Part shown: in pieces, positions 36,723 through 46,135 of the stretch
Numbering within the stretch: position 1 is the stretch's first letter
Layout of the letters: every line of letters starts with the position of its first letter
Assembly: GCA_030526715.1 (NCBI GenBank)
Contig: JAUNCG010000003.1
Coordinates: 1-64,000, forward strand
DNA: 64,000 nucleotides
Source: Eubacteriales bacterium
GTDB taxonomy: Bacteria > Bacillota > Clostridia > Lachnospirales > Lachnospiraceae
Direction: 5' to 3'
Translations under genes and position numbers: made by a program
Notes under the pieces: model-generated
Databases searched by the model: none
Seen by the model: only the letters and a program-made list of their open reading frames with translations
What the model was told of the DNA's origin: nothing

Positions 36723-38213
36723 ATGGAAGCTTGTTTACAGGTAAAAAACATCTCCAAGACCTTTCCCGGTGTAAAAGCACTTACAGACATCAGCATTGAT
36801 TTTTATCCCGGAGAAGCACATGCGCTTGTTGGAGAAAATGGTGCCGGAAAGTCAACTCTGATAAAAATAATTGCATCTGTATATACGGCAACGGAGGGAA
36901 AGATATATTTAGAAGGAAAGGAATGTACATTTAAATCACCGAAAGAGGCATTGGATGCAGGGATTTCTGTTATTCAGCAGGAACTTAGCATTGCACCAGA
37001 TCTGACGGTTGCGCAGAATATTTATCTTGGGTGCGAACCGCGCAAAGGTATTTGCCTTGATTATAAATTAATGGAGAAGAATGCACAGAAGGTTCTTGAT
37101 GAAATGGGATTGTCCATTGATGTGAAAGCCTATTGCCGTGATCTGTCGGCGGCAGAACAACAGATGGTTGAGATCGCCAAGGTAGTATCGAAAAATTCAA
37201 AAGTAGTGATTTTGGATGAGCCGACATCTTCACTTTCTGAAAAGGAGATCACATCATTGTTCCGACAGGTTCAGAGAATGAAGGAAAAAGGGGTTGCCCT
37301 GATTTATGTAACACACCGTATGAAAGAATTGTTTGAAATCTGCGATCGTGTCACAATATTCCGCGACGGTTGCAAAACAAAAGAAATGATGATCAAAGAT
37401 ACGAATGAAAAAGAAATCGTAGCGAATATGATCGGAAGAGAGAATCTGACAGATTATTATAATCGTCACAAACATACAATCGGAGAAGAAGTATTCCGCG
37501 TAGAAGACTTTTCTAGTGGAAAGCTTTTTCAGAATATTAATTTTCATCTTAATAAAGGAGAAATTTTAGGTTTTTATGGTCTGGTAGGAGCAGGCCGGAC
37601 GGAGACGATGGAGGCTATTTTTGGTGCAACGACACATGAAAGCGGTAAAATGTATCTCCATGGAAAAGAAATTGTTTTCCGTAAACCGTCAGATGCGATA
37701 GCGAAAAAGGTCGGTTTTGTGACGGAGGATCGTCGACGTACGGGGTTACTTCTTGAAAAGGCTATTTCAGAAAATATTGGTCTTCCCAGTCTTTTAGCAC
37801 ATGGACACAGAGGGCTGGTGAATACGAAATGGGAAGCGGATGTATCGTCGGAATATAAAGAAAAGCTGGCGATCAAAGCGCCTGATATATCAAGTATTAC
37901 GTCCACCCTTTCCGGTGGTAATCAGCAAAAAGTGATCCTTGCAAAGTGGCTTGCAGCCAATTCGGAGATTCTGATATTGGATGAGCCAACTAGAGGAATT
38001 GATGTAAATGCGAAATCGGAGTTCTATTCACTAATGTACAAGTTTGTGGAAAACGGCGGATCGATTATCATGATTTCTTCGGAAATGCCGGAAATCATCG
38101 GTATAGCGGATCGTGTATATGTTATGCGTGAGGGCAGGATCAGCGGAGAACTCGAAGCAGATGAATTATCTGAAGCATCGTTGATTGGAGCAGCAAGTAT
38201 TACCTCTGCATGA
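36723..38213 (+). CDS. Ribose-type sugar ABC transporter, ATPase
   Basis: This 496-residue RbsA-type protein has two ABC domains. The first has GENGAGKST, LSAAEQQMVEIAKVV and VILDEPTSSL. The second has a degenerate Walker A (GLVGAGRTE), which is normal for RbsA, then LSGGNQQKVILAKWL and LILDEPTRGID. AAAGGA precedes the ATG at 36723; an ATG at 36714 directly abuts the site and is less likely. It energises import with the permease downstream. Confidence 0.93.
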   Translation: MEACLQVKNISKTFPGVKALTDISIDFYPGEAHALVGENGAGKSTLIKIIASVYTATEGKIYLEGKECTFKSPKEALDAGISVIQQELSIAPDLTVAQNIYLGCEPRKGICLDYKLMEKNAQKVLDEMGLSIDVKAYCRDLSAAEQQMVEIAKVVSKNSKVVILDEPTSSLSEKEITSLFRQVQRMKEKGVALIYVTHRMKELFEICDRVTIFRDGCKTKEMMIKDTNEKEIVANMIGRENLTDYYNRHKHTIGEEVFRVEDFSSGKLFQNINFHLNKGEILGFYGLVGAGRTETMEAIFGATTHESGKMYLHGKEIVFRKPSDAIAKKVGFVTEDRRRTGLLLEKAISENIGLPSLLAHGHRGLVNTKWEADVSSEYKEKLAIKAPDISSITSTLSGGNQQKVILAKWLAANSEILILDEPTRGIDVNAKSEFYSLMYKFVENGGSIIMISSEMPEIIGIADRVYVMREGRISGELEADELSEASLIGAASITSA

Positions 38214-38249
38214 TCATACATCATATTTTATCATAGAAAGGGAAAACTA

Positions 38250-39242
38250 ATGAAAGAAATAAAGGTCAAAAAAATAATTTCGAATAATGTGATAGTTGTA
38301 TTTCTAGTGTTGCTGTGCTTATTTTTCGGCATCATGAATACGAACTTTTTCTCAAGTATAAATGTTATGAATCTTTTGTCCCAGATGTGTGTAAATGCAT
38401 TACTGGCCTCGGGTCTGTCCTTTGCCATTATTCTTGGCGGTATTGATATTTCCGTAGGATCGCAGATGGCGGTAACGGGCGTTGTGGCAGCGCTGATCGC
38501 ATCCAAGGTGGGGCAGATGAACTCTCTGACAGCGTTATTTATTCTGATCCTGTCAGCGATAGTAATAGGTGTGATCATTGGCGGAGTGATCGGCAGTTTG
38601 ATAGCATATGGTGGTTTGATCCCCATGATCTGTACACTGGCATTTTTGACGATACTCAGAGGTCTGGCCTATATCATCAGTGGAGGCGGTCCGATCTATG
38701 GACTGGATTCTAATTTCGGATGTCTCGGGGCAAAGCGCCTGATCGTTACCGGGAATTTTCCAAACGGTATGATTCCGACGAGTGTAATTTTTACGGTTAT
38801 CATTGTATTTATCATGCACTTTATTCTGTCAAAGACGATTTTCGGACGGCACGTTTTTGCCGTTGGCTCAAATAAAAATGTGGCGCATCTGGCAGGTATT
38901 GATGTAAAAAAAGTAACACTGATCAGCCATATGCTCTGTTCTGTCACGGCATGTATGGCGGGTGTGGTTACGGCATCTAAATTACAGAATGGTCAGCCGA
39001 ATATTGGTGAAGGATACGAGATGTTTGCGATTGCTTCCTGTGTACTTGGCGGTACTTCCCTAAATGGTGGACGTGGCTCTGTTGCGCGTGCGATGTTTGG
39101 CGTAGCAGTGATTGCAGTCATTAATAACGGAATGAATCTTCTGAATATTTCCGCTTACTGGCAGAAGGTCGTTATTGGCACGATCATCATCATCGCGGTG
39201 CTAGCAGATACCTTACAGCAAAAGCGCACGCAGAAAAACTAA
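38250..39242 (+). CDS. Ribose-type sugar ABC transporter, permease
   Basis: This 330-residue RbsC-type membrane protein has 8-10 hydrophobic helices. ILGGIDISVGSQMAVTGVVAA is the family signature, and the ATPase-contact loop reads GRHVFAVGSNKNVAHLAGIDV. It lies 36 nt after the ATPase gene with GAAAGGG upstream. It completes a standard three-gene importer. Confidence 0.92.
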   Translation: MKEIKVKKIISNNVIVVFLVLLCLFFGIMNTNFFSSINVMNLLSQMCVNALLASGLSFAIILGGIDISVGSQMAVTGVVAALIASKVGQMNSLTALFILILSAIVIGVIIGGVIGSLIAYGGLIPMICTLAFLTILRGLAYIISGGGPIYGLDSNFGCLGAKRLIVTGNFPNGMIPTSVIFTVIIVFIMHFILSKTIFGRHVFAVGSNKNVAHLAGIDVKKVTLISHMLCSVTACMAGVVTASKLQNGQPNIGEGYEMFAIASCVLGGTSLNGGRGSVARAMFGVAVIAVINNGMNLLNISAYWQKVVIGTIIIIAVLADTLQQKRTQKN

Positions 39243-39354
39243 GGGTCATTCTGTTGTTGCTATCAGCGGTGTATGGAAGGATGACTACGGAAAATAGTAT
39301 ACAGAATTTGGATCAGTGAAGACGATATGTCGGTGGGATGGGTTCGTGAAATGA

Positions 39355-39383
39355 TTGACAAACATAAAGGGAAGTATCATAAT
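39355..39383 (+). promoter_or_regulatory. Internal promoter before deoC
   Basis: TTGACA (39355-39360), 17-nt spacer, CATAAT (39378-39383). The 172-nt gap after the permease otherwise shows no gene. Confidence 0.55.
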
Positions 39384-39414
39384 ACTACTAAATAAATTAT
39401 TGGAGGAAATAGAA

Positions 39415-40074
39415 ATGCAGCCAAAAGAAATGTTACATTATGTAGATCATACATTATTAAAGCCAACTGCGACATGGGAGAGCATTAAGCATCTATGTGA
39501 TGAGGCGATAGAGTTTCAGACCGCATCGGTATGTATTCCGGCGTGCTATATTAAGAGAGTGCATGATACTTATGGTGAGAAGATCAATATCTGTACAGTT
39601 GTCGGTTTTCCGCTGGGCTACAGCGTGACGGAGGCGAAGCTTGTGGAGACACGTCAGGCGCTGGCAGACGGTGCAAACGAAGTGGATATGGTGGTAAATA
39701 TTACAGATGTGAAAAACGGTGATTTTAAAGCGGTTGAGGAAGAAATCGCAGCGCTGAAAAAAGAAGTGGGAGATAAGATTCTGAAGGTTATTATTGAGAC
39801 CTGCTATCTGACAGAAGAAGAGAAGATCGCACTTTGTAAAGCTGTAACCAATGCAGGCGCAGATTTTATTAAGACATCAACGGGCTTTGGTACTGGAGGC
39901 GCAACATTGGAAGATATTTTGCTGTTTAAGAAGAACATCGGACCAAACGTGAAGATGAAGGCAGCAGGCGGTGTGCGTAGCATAGAAGATCTGGAAGCGT
40001 TTATTGAAGCCGGATGTGCGCGTGTGGGTACCAGTTCTGCTGTAAAACTGGTAAAAGAAGTATTAGATAAATAA
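39415..40074 (+). CDS. deoC: Deoxyribose-phosphate aldolase
   Basis: Class I (Schiff-base) aldolase that splits 2-deoxyribose-5-phosphate into glyceraldehyde-3-phosphate and acetaldehyde, though relatives use other substrates. It is 219 residues. The Schiff-base Lys is in DFIKTSTGFG and a second conserved Lys in LKVIIETCYL; the N-terminus reads YVDHTLLKPTATW. TTGGAGG lies before ATG 39415. It is the first enzyme gene of the plus arm, followed by dhaK. Deoxyribose-5-phosphate from deoB/pdp could also feed it. Confidence 0.92.
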   Translation: MQPKEMLHYVDHTLLKPTATWESIKHLCDEAIEFQTASVCIPACYIKRVHDTYGEKINICTVVGFPLGYSVTEAKLVETRQALADGANEVDMVVNITDVKNGDFKAVEEEIAALKKEVGDKILKVIIETCYLTEEEKIALCKAVTNAGADFIKTSTGFGTGGATLEDILLFKKNIGPNVKMKAAGGVRSIEDLEAFIEAGCARVGTSSAVKLVKEVLDK

Positions 40075-40086
40075 CAAAAGCTGAGG

Positions 40087-40126
40087 AAATCCTGACAGGG
40101 CATAGAGAGTGGCGCTGTCAGGATTT
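40087..40126 (+). terminator. Intra-operon hairpin between deoC and dhaK
   Basis: A perfect 12-bp stem (40087-40098 with 40115-40126) without a strong T run. Likely a processing or attenuation structure. Confidence 0.55.
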
Positions 40127-40161
40127 CTGTGCTTTTGAAAAAAATAAAGGAGAAAAAGAGT

Positions 40162-41154
40162 ATGAAAAAAATTATGAATCGTGCAGAAGACTACACAGAT
40201 GAGATGCTCAGAGGTATTTACGAGGTACATCGGGGGAGAGTGAAATGTGCTGCAGATGATCTGAGATGCTATTGCACGGCAGAGAAGGTGGAAGGCAAGG
40301 TTGCCATCGTTACGGGAGGCGGAAATGGTCATCTTCCTTTATTTTTGGGCTATGTCGGAAAAGGAATGCTGGATGGATGCGGTGTTGGAGATGTATTCCA
40401 GTCGCCTTCCGGAAAACAGATTTATTACATTGCGAAGGAAGTGGAAGCGGGAGCGGGAGTCCTTTTTCTATATGGAAATTATACCGGAGATATTATGGTG
40501 TTTGATGATGCTTCGGAACGTCTGGAAATGGATGATATTGAGACGATGTCTATTGTTGGGGCGGATGATGTGAACAGCAGTGATGATGTGAATGTTCGTC
40601 GTGGTGTGGCGGGAATTTTCTTTATGTACAAAGCAGCGGGAGCGAGAGCAATGTCAATGGGGAATCTTCAGGAGGTTTATGATGCGGCCCAGAAGGCCAA
40701 AGAGAATACCCGGACGGTAGGATTTGCACTGACACCGTGTATTATTCCTGAGAAAGGCAAACCGAATTTTGAATTACAGGAAAATGAAATGGCGATGGGT
40801 ATGGGAATTCATGGAGAGCCCGGAGTCTGGAATGGACCGATCATGACATCATCAGAGATTGCAAAAGAGAGTTGTGATACGATTTTAAAAGATATGGAAG
40901 TAAAAGAGGGCGAGGAAGTTGCAATTTTGATCAACGGTCTTGGAAGTACCCCTTTGGATGAACAGTATATTCTTGCAAATGACGTCATTTGCTATTTAAA
41001 TTCCAGAGGGATCCGGGTTTACAGAAGCTGGGTTGGTGAGTTTGCAACCAGTATGGAAATGGCAGGTGCATCTATCACAGTATGCAAAGTAGATGAGGAA
41101 TTGAAAGCGTGGTTTGAGATGCCGGTGGATACGCCGTTTTATAAACAGAACTGA
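40162..41154 (+). CDS. dhaK: Dihydroxyacetone kinase subunit DhaK
   Basis: Substrate-binding half of a DHA-type kinase, 330 residues. All catalytic landmarks are present: GGGNGHLP (His57), NYTGD (Asp110) and GMGIHGEPG (His217, which binds the keto-sugar covalently in the family). AAGGAG precedes the ATG. DhaL is encoded 30 nt downstream. No DhaM phosphoryl donor gene is in the window, so the donor may be ATP or a DhaM encoded elsewhere. The substrate may be DHA or a related short ketose such as erythrulose. Confidence 0.92.
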   Translation: MKKIMNRAEDYTDEMLRGIYEVHRGRVKCAADDLRCYCTAEKVEGKVAIVTGGGNGHLPLFLGYVGKGMLDGCGVGDVFQSPSGKQIYYIAKEVEAGAGVLFLYGNYTGDIMVFDDASERLEMDDIETMSIVGADDVNSSDDVNVRRGVAGIFFMYKAAGARAMSMGNLQEVYDAAQKAKENTRTVGFALTPCIIPEKGKPNFELQENEMAMGMGIHGEPGVWNGPIMTSSEIAKESCDTILKDMEVKEGEEVAILINGLGSTPLDEQYILANDVICYLNSRGIRVYRSWVGEFATSMEMAGASITVCKVDEELKAWFEMPVDTPFYKQN

Positions 41155-41184
41155 TGATATGATTCAAAAATGGAGAGGAATATT

Positions 41185-41823
41185 ATGGAAAGGATAACGA
41201 TAGAACAGCTGCCGGCACTTTTTCGCTCAATTGCGTTACAGTTTGAAAAAAATGAGGAATTATTGTGTGAGATGGATAGTCGGATGGGAGACGGTGATCT
41301 TGGATTAACCATGAGAAAAGGATTCTGCGCTATGCCAAAGATACTTGAGGAAATGGATGAATCGGATTTTGCAAAAAAAATTCGCAAAATTGGAATGGAA
41401 ATGACAGATATTGTTCCGTCTACCATGGGAATGTTGATGGGAACCGGAATTGCATTCGGAGGAAAAAATCTTGCGGGGAAAGACGGTATGGATGCAGAAG
41501 GTGTTGTTCTGTTTCTTGAAGGATATAGTGCAGGAATTGTGAAACGCGGAAAATGTGAGCGTGGAGACTGTACCGTGTTGGATGCCATTGCTGCTGCAGC
41601 GGATGAAGCAAGAAAAGCGGCCGAGGAAGGAAAAAATCTTGCCGGTGTATGTGTAGCGGCGCGGGATGGAGCGGAGAAAGGAGCTGAAGCAACCAGAGAA
41701 ATGTTGCCGAAATTTGGGAAAGCAGCCGTACACAGAAATGTTGCGCTAGGGGTCATGGATCAAGGTGCAATGGCCGGATTGCTTTTTGTAAAAGGGCTGA
41801 CAGATTATATTTTAAAGAAATAA
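41185..41823 (+). CDS. dhaL: Dihydroxyacetone kinase subunit DhaL (plus arm)
   Basis: Nucleotide-binding partner of DhaK, 212 residues. The Mg-phosphate motif is MGDGDLGL near residue 34; the Asp residues are kept, with Leu in place of the common His. GRxxxxGDCTVLDA-like and GAxxTREMLPKFG-like stretches follow the family. ATG at 41185 follows GGAGAGG. It is clearly distinct from the minus-arm DhaL at 31.7 kb. Confidence 0.9.
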   Translation: MERITIEQLPALFRSIALQFEKNEELLCEMDSRMGDGDLGLTMRKGFCAMPKILEEMDESDFAKKIRKIGMEMTDIVPSTMGMLMGTGIAFGGKNLAGKDGMDAEGVVLFLEGYSAGIVKRGKCERGDCTVLDAIAAAADEARKAAEEGKNLAGVCVAARDGAEKGAEATREMLPKFGKAAVHRNVALGVMDQGAMAGLLFVKGLTDYILKK

Positions 41824-41878
41824 AATTATTTTTTGTGAATAAAAGTTTGGTCTGGTCGGAGACGCAGATGGAGGAAAC

Positions 41879-42769
41879 ATGAAGGTATTAAATTTCGGTT
41901 CACTGAATGTGGATTATGTCTATCAGGTAGATCATATGGTGACGGCCGGGGAGACGTTGACATCGGATGGGAGAAGTATTTTCTGTGGTGGAAAGGGGCT
42001 GAATCAGTCGATTGCGTTGTCCCGCGCGGGAGTGCCGGTCTATCATGCCGGGATCATCGGAACGGACGGGGATATTCTGCTGGAAAAGTGTAGAGAAAAT
42101 CACGTGGATACCGAGTTTATCAGCAAGCTGGAGGAACCGGGTGGTCATACGATTATTCAGGTCGACAGAACCGGTCAGAACTGTATTTTGCTGTATGCGG
42201 GAACCAATCGCCGGATTACAAAAGAATACGTGGATGGCGTTTTGGAGAATTTTGAAGCGGGAGATATCCTTGTGCTTCAGAATGAGATCAGTTCACTGGA
42301 TTATATCATTGATCGAGCATACGAGAAGAAGATGATGATTATACTGAATCCGTCACCTTTTGATGCATTGCTGGATGCCTGCGACTTAAAAAAAGTAAGC
42401 CTGTTTATGGTGAATGAGATCGAGGGATATCAGATGACAGGGGAACAGGATCCGGATAAGATTCTTGAAAAAATGAAGGAATTATATCCGGAAGCAGGGG
42501 TTGTACTCACGCTGGGCAGCCATGGATCCGTATATCAGGATCAAATGGGAAGATATTATCAGGATATCTGTAAAGTGAAAGTGGTAGATACGACTGCTGC
42601 GGGAGATACTTTTACCGGATACTTTGTAGCAGCTATGTTAAAGCATATGCCGGTGCAGGATGGACTGGCGTTGGCTGCCAAGGCATCTGCGATCACGGTT
42701 TCCAGATCCGGTGCGGCAGACTCTATTCCAAGTGTGCAAGAAGTAGAAAGCTGGGCTTTCGGAGAATAA
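41879..42769 (+). CDS. PfkB-family sugar kinase (plus arm)
   Basis: Ribokinase-family kinase of 296 residues. The sugar-binding region CGGKGLNQSIALSRAG and the catalytic motif DTTAAGDTFTGYF (Asp base) are intact. ATG follows GGAGG. It closes the plus arm and is followed by a terminator. Substrate unknown: with DeoC upstream a deoxyribokinase-like job is possible, but other ketose or aldose sugars fit as well. Confidence 0.88.
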   Translation: MKVLNFGSLNVDYVYQVDHMVTAGETLTSDGRSIFCGGKGLNQSIALSRAGVPVYHAGIIGTDGDILLEKCRENHVDTEFISKLEEPGGHTIIQVDRTGQNCILLYAGTNRRITKEYVDGVLENFEAGDILVLQNEISSLDYIIDRAYEKKMMIILNPSPFDALLDACDLKKVSLFMVNEIEGYQMTGEQDPDKILEKMKELYPEAGVVLTLGSHGSVYQDQMGRYYQDICKVKVVDTTAAGDTFTGYFVAAMLKHMPVQDGLALAAKASAITVSRSGAADSIPSVQEVESWAFGE

Positions 42770-42777
42770 GATAGCGG

Positions 42778-42813
42778 AAAGAGCTAATGGCGGTTTGCTG
42801 TTGGCTCTTTTTT
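42778..42813 (+). terminator. Terminator of the plus-arm sugar operon
   Basis: AAAGAGCTAA (42778-42787) pairs with TTGGCTCTTT (42801-42810, one C/A mismatch), followed by T residues. Confidence 0.8.
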
Positions 42814-42901
42814 GAATGAATATTCTGACAGTGATGTGAGATTGTATATTGAGAAAATAAAAATACATGCTATGATGTTTGAAAAACATGTGGAGGGTAA
42901 A

Positions 42902-43498
42902 ATGAAAAACAAAACAGGACTCAGTACTCTGTGTTATATAGAAAAAGACGGGAAATATCTGATGCTGCACCGTACTGTGAAGAAAAATGACGTCAATAAA
43001 GATAAGTGGATCGGTGTGGGAGGGCATTTTGAGGAAAATGAGAGTCCGGAGGAATGTCTGCTGCGGGAGGTTCTGGAGGAGACGGGATATACGTTGACCT
43101 CATATAAATATCGTGGAATTGTGACGTTTGTATCCGGCGGTGGAGTGACGGAATATATGTCGCTTTTTTCGGCGGACGGATTTGAGGGAACCCCGATCGC
43201 ATGTGATGAGGGGGAACTGGAATGGGTGGATATCGAGGCGGTATGGAATCTGAATCTCTGGGAAGGAGATAAGATCTTCTTTCGCCTGATGGATGAAGAT
43301 TATCCGTTTTTCTCTTTAAAGCTGGTTTATGATGGTGTAGACGGACTGGTATCGGCGACACTGAACGGGCAGCCCATGGAGCTGGTGGAAGCACGGGATA
43401 CGCAGGGACGCAGGATTCTCAGAGAGCGGGGAGTAGATCTGCGGGAAAAAGCCCGGAAAAGTGCGGAAATCTCTCAAGGTAAATTGTCACAAATTTAA
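42902..43498 (+). CDS. NUDIX hydrolase (MutT-like)
   Basis: This 198-residue protein has an intact Nudix box, GGHFEENESPEECLLREVLEETG (residues about 41-63). It is of the 8-oxo-dGTP diphosphatase-like group, with a C-terminal extension (about 150-198) that I cannot assign. ATG at 42902 follows GGAGGG; the frame is open upstream to 42812, but that part has no site. It stands between the sugar operon and the atp operon. Confidence 0.88.
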   Translation: MKNKTGLSTLCYIEKDGKYLMLHRTVKKNDVNKDKWIGVGGHFEENESPEECLLREVLEETGYTLTSYKYRGIVTFVSGGGVTEYMSLFSADGFEGTPIACDEGELEWVDIEAVWNLNLWEGDKIFFRLMDEDYPFFSLKLVYDGVDGLVSATLNGQPMELVEARDTQGRRILRERGVDLREKARKSAEISQGKLSQI

Positions 43499-43530
43499 CA
43501 GTATATTTTAGCACATGTTGCACAAAATCA

Positions 43531-43559
43531 TTGCTATTTGTCAAAATTCATGATAGTAT
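43531..43559 (+). promoter_or_regulatory. Candidate promoter of the atp operon
   Basis: TTGCTA (43531-43536), 17-nt spacer, TAGTAT (43554-43559), 87 nt before the first gene. Confidence 0.5.
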
Positions 43560-43645
43560 TTGACTATATGGGTTCTTGAGAAAGAGAGATTTGATAGAAA
43601 CATATTTTAGGAGATTTACCAATTATGCAGACAGGAGGGCGGGGC

Positions 43646-43909
43646 ATGAAGCACTGGATGAATATATCAAAGCAGCTGACCATGCTGACGCAGTTTGGTC
43701 TTTCGTTTATTACTCCTCTGCTGGTCTGCATCGGGGTCTGCTGGTGGCTGACGGATTCCTTCGGATTCGGGGAGTGGATCTATATTCCCGGATTCTTTTT
43801 TGGACTGGGGAGCTCTTTCATGGTCGCGTATAAGCTGTACCTGACCGTGACGAAGCGCGAGAAGAAGGAGAACAGAAAGAAAAAGGTCTCCTTTAACAGA
43901 CATTTATAA
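43646..43909 (+). CDS. AtpZ/AtpI-type small membrane protein
   Basis: This 87-residue protein has two hydrophobic helices (about 15-37 and 43-65) and a very basic C-terminus (KREKKENRKKK). It matches the AtpZ-like putative F0F1 subunits found at the head of atp operons, which are linked to Mg/Ca transport or c-ring assembly. GGAGGGCGGGGC lies before ATG 43646; an earlier ATG at 43625 is in frame. It is the first gene of the operon. Confidence 0.72.
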   Translation: MKHWMNISKQLTMLTQFGLSFITPLLVCIGVCWWLTDSFGFGEWIYIPGFFFGLGSSFMVAYKLYLTVTKREKKENRKKKVSFNRHL

Positions 43910-43925
43910 AGTGAGGACGGAAGAT

Positions 43926-44351
43926 ATGGGGAAGATGTTTGCAAAGCTGCAGCCGGCAGTGAGGACGGAGACGAAGCGGGTAGCTGTGGGGACAGGGATC
44001 GGCGTGGTACTGATGTGGATCGCCTTTGGCGTATTTCATCTGCTGGTGCCGGATCAGGTGCCCTTTGATTATCGTGTGATGCTCGGAGGACTGGGCGGCG
44101 GTTTTGTTGTGGTGCTGAACTTTTTCCTGATGGCATTGACGGTGCAGAAGGTCGTGTCCATAGAGGATGAGTCTGCGGCGAGGAACCATATGAAGGCGAG
44201 TTATACCCAGCGAATGATGATGCAGGGACTTTGGTGCATTGTGGCGATCGTGGCTCCGTGTTTTCAGTTTGCGGCAGGACTGCTTCCGCTGTTGTTTCCG
44301 ACAGCGGTGATCAAGCTGGTGGGCATCATCGGAAGAGGCAGGAAGCTGTGA
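43926..44351 (+). CDS. atpI: ATP synthase subunit I
   Basis: This 141-residue membrane protein has four hydrophobic helices, like AtpI, the non-structural assembly factor for the c-ring. GTGAGGACGG lies just before ATG 43926, preferred to an in-frame GTG at 43911. It is 16 nt after the AtpZ-like gene and 109 nt before atpB. Confidence 0.75.
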   Translation: MGKMFAKLQPAVRTETKRVAVGTGIGVVLMWIAFGVFHLLVPDQVPFDYRVMLGGLGGGFVVVLNFFLMALTVQKVVSIEDESAARNHMKASYTQRMMMQGLWCIVAIVAPCFQFAAGLLPLLFPTAVIKLVGIIGRGRKL

Positions 44352-44460
44352 CAAAGTGAATTCTCCCACATGGGATAATATATAGGAGAATTTGTAGCTG
44401 TGAAGGAATTGAGCAGTTACGCAAATATTAAGACACAGCCGGATAGGAGGTGGAAAAGAA

Positions 44461-45219
44461 ATGGACATAAATATCACCGGGGGACGGATATTTTACACGT
44501 TTCCCATTGATTTTCCGATTTTGGGAAAATTCCAGATTACCGAGACGCTGGTGGTAAGCTGGCTGATCATGCTGCTGATCACAGGTTTGTGCATATGGCT
44601 GACGCACGACCTGAAGGTGGAGAAGATCTCCAGACGGCAGGCCGTGGCAGAGATGCTGGTAGAGACGGCAGACAAGTTTGTCATCGGAAACATGGGTGAG
44701 AAGTTCCGCTACATGATTCCCTTTGTGGCGGCTTTATTTACAACAAGTGTGGTATCCAATCTGATCAGTCTGATCGGACTGCGAAGCCCGACATCAGATC
44801 TTTCGACTGAGGCGGCATGGGCAGTAGTGGTCTTTATCATGATCACAGCGCAGAAGATCAAGACGAGCGGCTTTGGCGGATATCTGAAAGGATTTACGAC
44901 ACCTATCGCAGTCATGACGCCGTTTAATATTCTGTCAGAGCTTGCAACACCGGTCAGTATGGCATGTCGTCACTTTGGCAATATCCTGTCGGGTGTTGTT
45001 ATCAACGGATTGATCTACGCAGCGCTCGCAGTGGCCAGCTCCGCATTGCTGGGACTGCTTCCGGGCGTACTCGGAGACGTACTTGCACAGATCCCGATTC
45101 TGGATGTCGGTATTCCGGCGATCCTTTCCGTCTATTTTGACTGGTTCTCGGGCGTCATGCAGGCGTTTATTTTCTGTATGCTGACGACGATGTATATCGC
45201 AAATGCAGCAGAGGGTTAA
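44461..45219 (+). CDS. atpB: ATP synthase F0 subunit a
   Basis: Stator membrane subunit that forms the ion half-channels against the c-ring. It is 252 residues with five to six helices. The essential Arg is in ACRHFGNILSG, and the C-terminal helix has FCMLTTMYIANA. AGGAGG lies before the ATG. It is the first structural gene of the ATPase. Confidence 0.95.
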   Translation: MDINITGGRIFYTFPIDFPILGKFQITETLVVSWLIMLLITGLCIWLTHDLKVEKISRRQAVAEMLVETADKFVIGNMGEKFRYMIPFVAALFTTSVVSNLISLIGLRSPTSDLSTEAAWAVVVFIMITAQKIKTSGFGGYLKGFTTPIAVMTPFNILSELATPVSMACRHFGNILSGVVINGLIYAALAVASSALLGLLPGVLGDVLAQIPILDVGIPAILSVYFDWFSGVMQAFIFCMLTTMYIANAAEG

Positions 45220-45254
45220 TGACAACAGACAGAATTTTTATAGTTGAAAATTGA

Positions 45255-45566
<312 letters not shown>

Positions 45567-45631
45567 TAAAAACAACATTATTCTGCAGAATACCGCGGTA
45601 TGCGGTAAATGTGAGAACAGGAGGTTAGAGC

Positions 45632-46135
45632 ATGCAGGTACAGGAACTCGTAGGAATTGTGCCATGGAACTTCATTGCACAGATTTGTAACCTCTTTATC
45701 CAGATGTATCTGATCAAACGTTTTTTATTCAAGCCTGTAAAGGAGATGCTGAAAAAACGTCAGGAGATGGCGGACGCTCAGCTGCAGGATGCAGCAAAGG
45801 CAAAGGAAGATGCCATGGCCATGAAGACGGAATATGAGCAGAATATGCAGGACGCAAAGAATAAGGCGAATGAAATCATGACCACTGCACAGAGAACAGC
45901 GACGCTTCAGAGCGAGGAGATGATCAGGGAAGCCCAGAGACAGGCGGCTGCCATCAAAGAGAAGGCTGAGATCAATATTGCGCAGGAGAGACGCAAGGCA
46001 GTCAATGAAGTCAAGAACGAGATTGGTGAAATTGCAGTGGAGATTGCCGGTAAGGTGATTGAACGTGAGGTAAGTGAAGAGGATCACGCGAAACTGATTG
46101 ATGAATTTATTGCGAATGTAGGTGAGGCATCATGA
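45632..46135 (+). CDS. atpF: ATP synthase F0 subunit b
   Basis: Peripheral stalk subunit, 167 residues. An N-terminal membrane helix (about 10-30) is followed by a long charged coiled coil. A family marker is FLFKPVKEMLKKRQEM near residue 31. Its stop overlaps the atpH start (ATGA), giving translational coupling. Confidence 0.94.
   Translation: MQVQELVGIVPWNFIAQICNLFIQMYLIKRFLFKPVKEMLKKRQEMADAQLQDAAKAKEDAMAMKTEYEQNMQDAKNKANEIMTTAQRTATLQSEEMIREAQRQAAAIKEKAEINIAQERRKAVNEVKNEIGEIAVEIAGKVIEREVSEEDHAKLIDEFIANVGEAS

Noticed and set aside
37560-37620. Degenerate second Walker A in the ribose-type ATPase
   Set aside because: The weak second nucleotide site (GLVGAGRTE) is normal for RbsA-class proteins and not a sign of inactivation.
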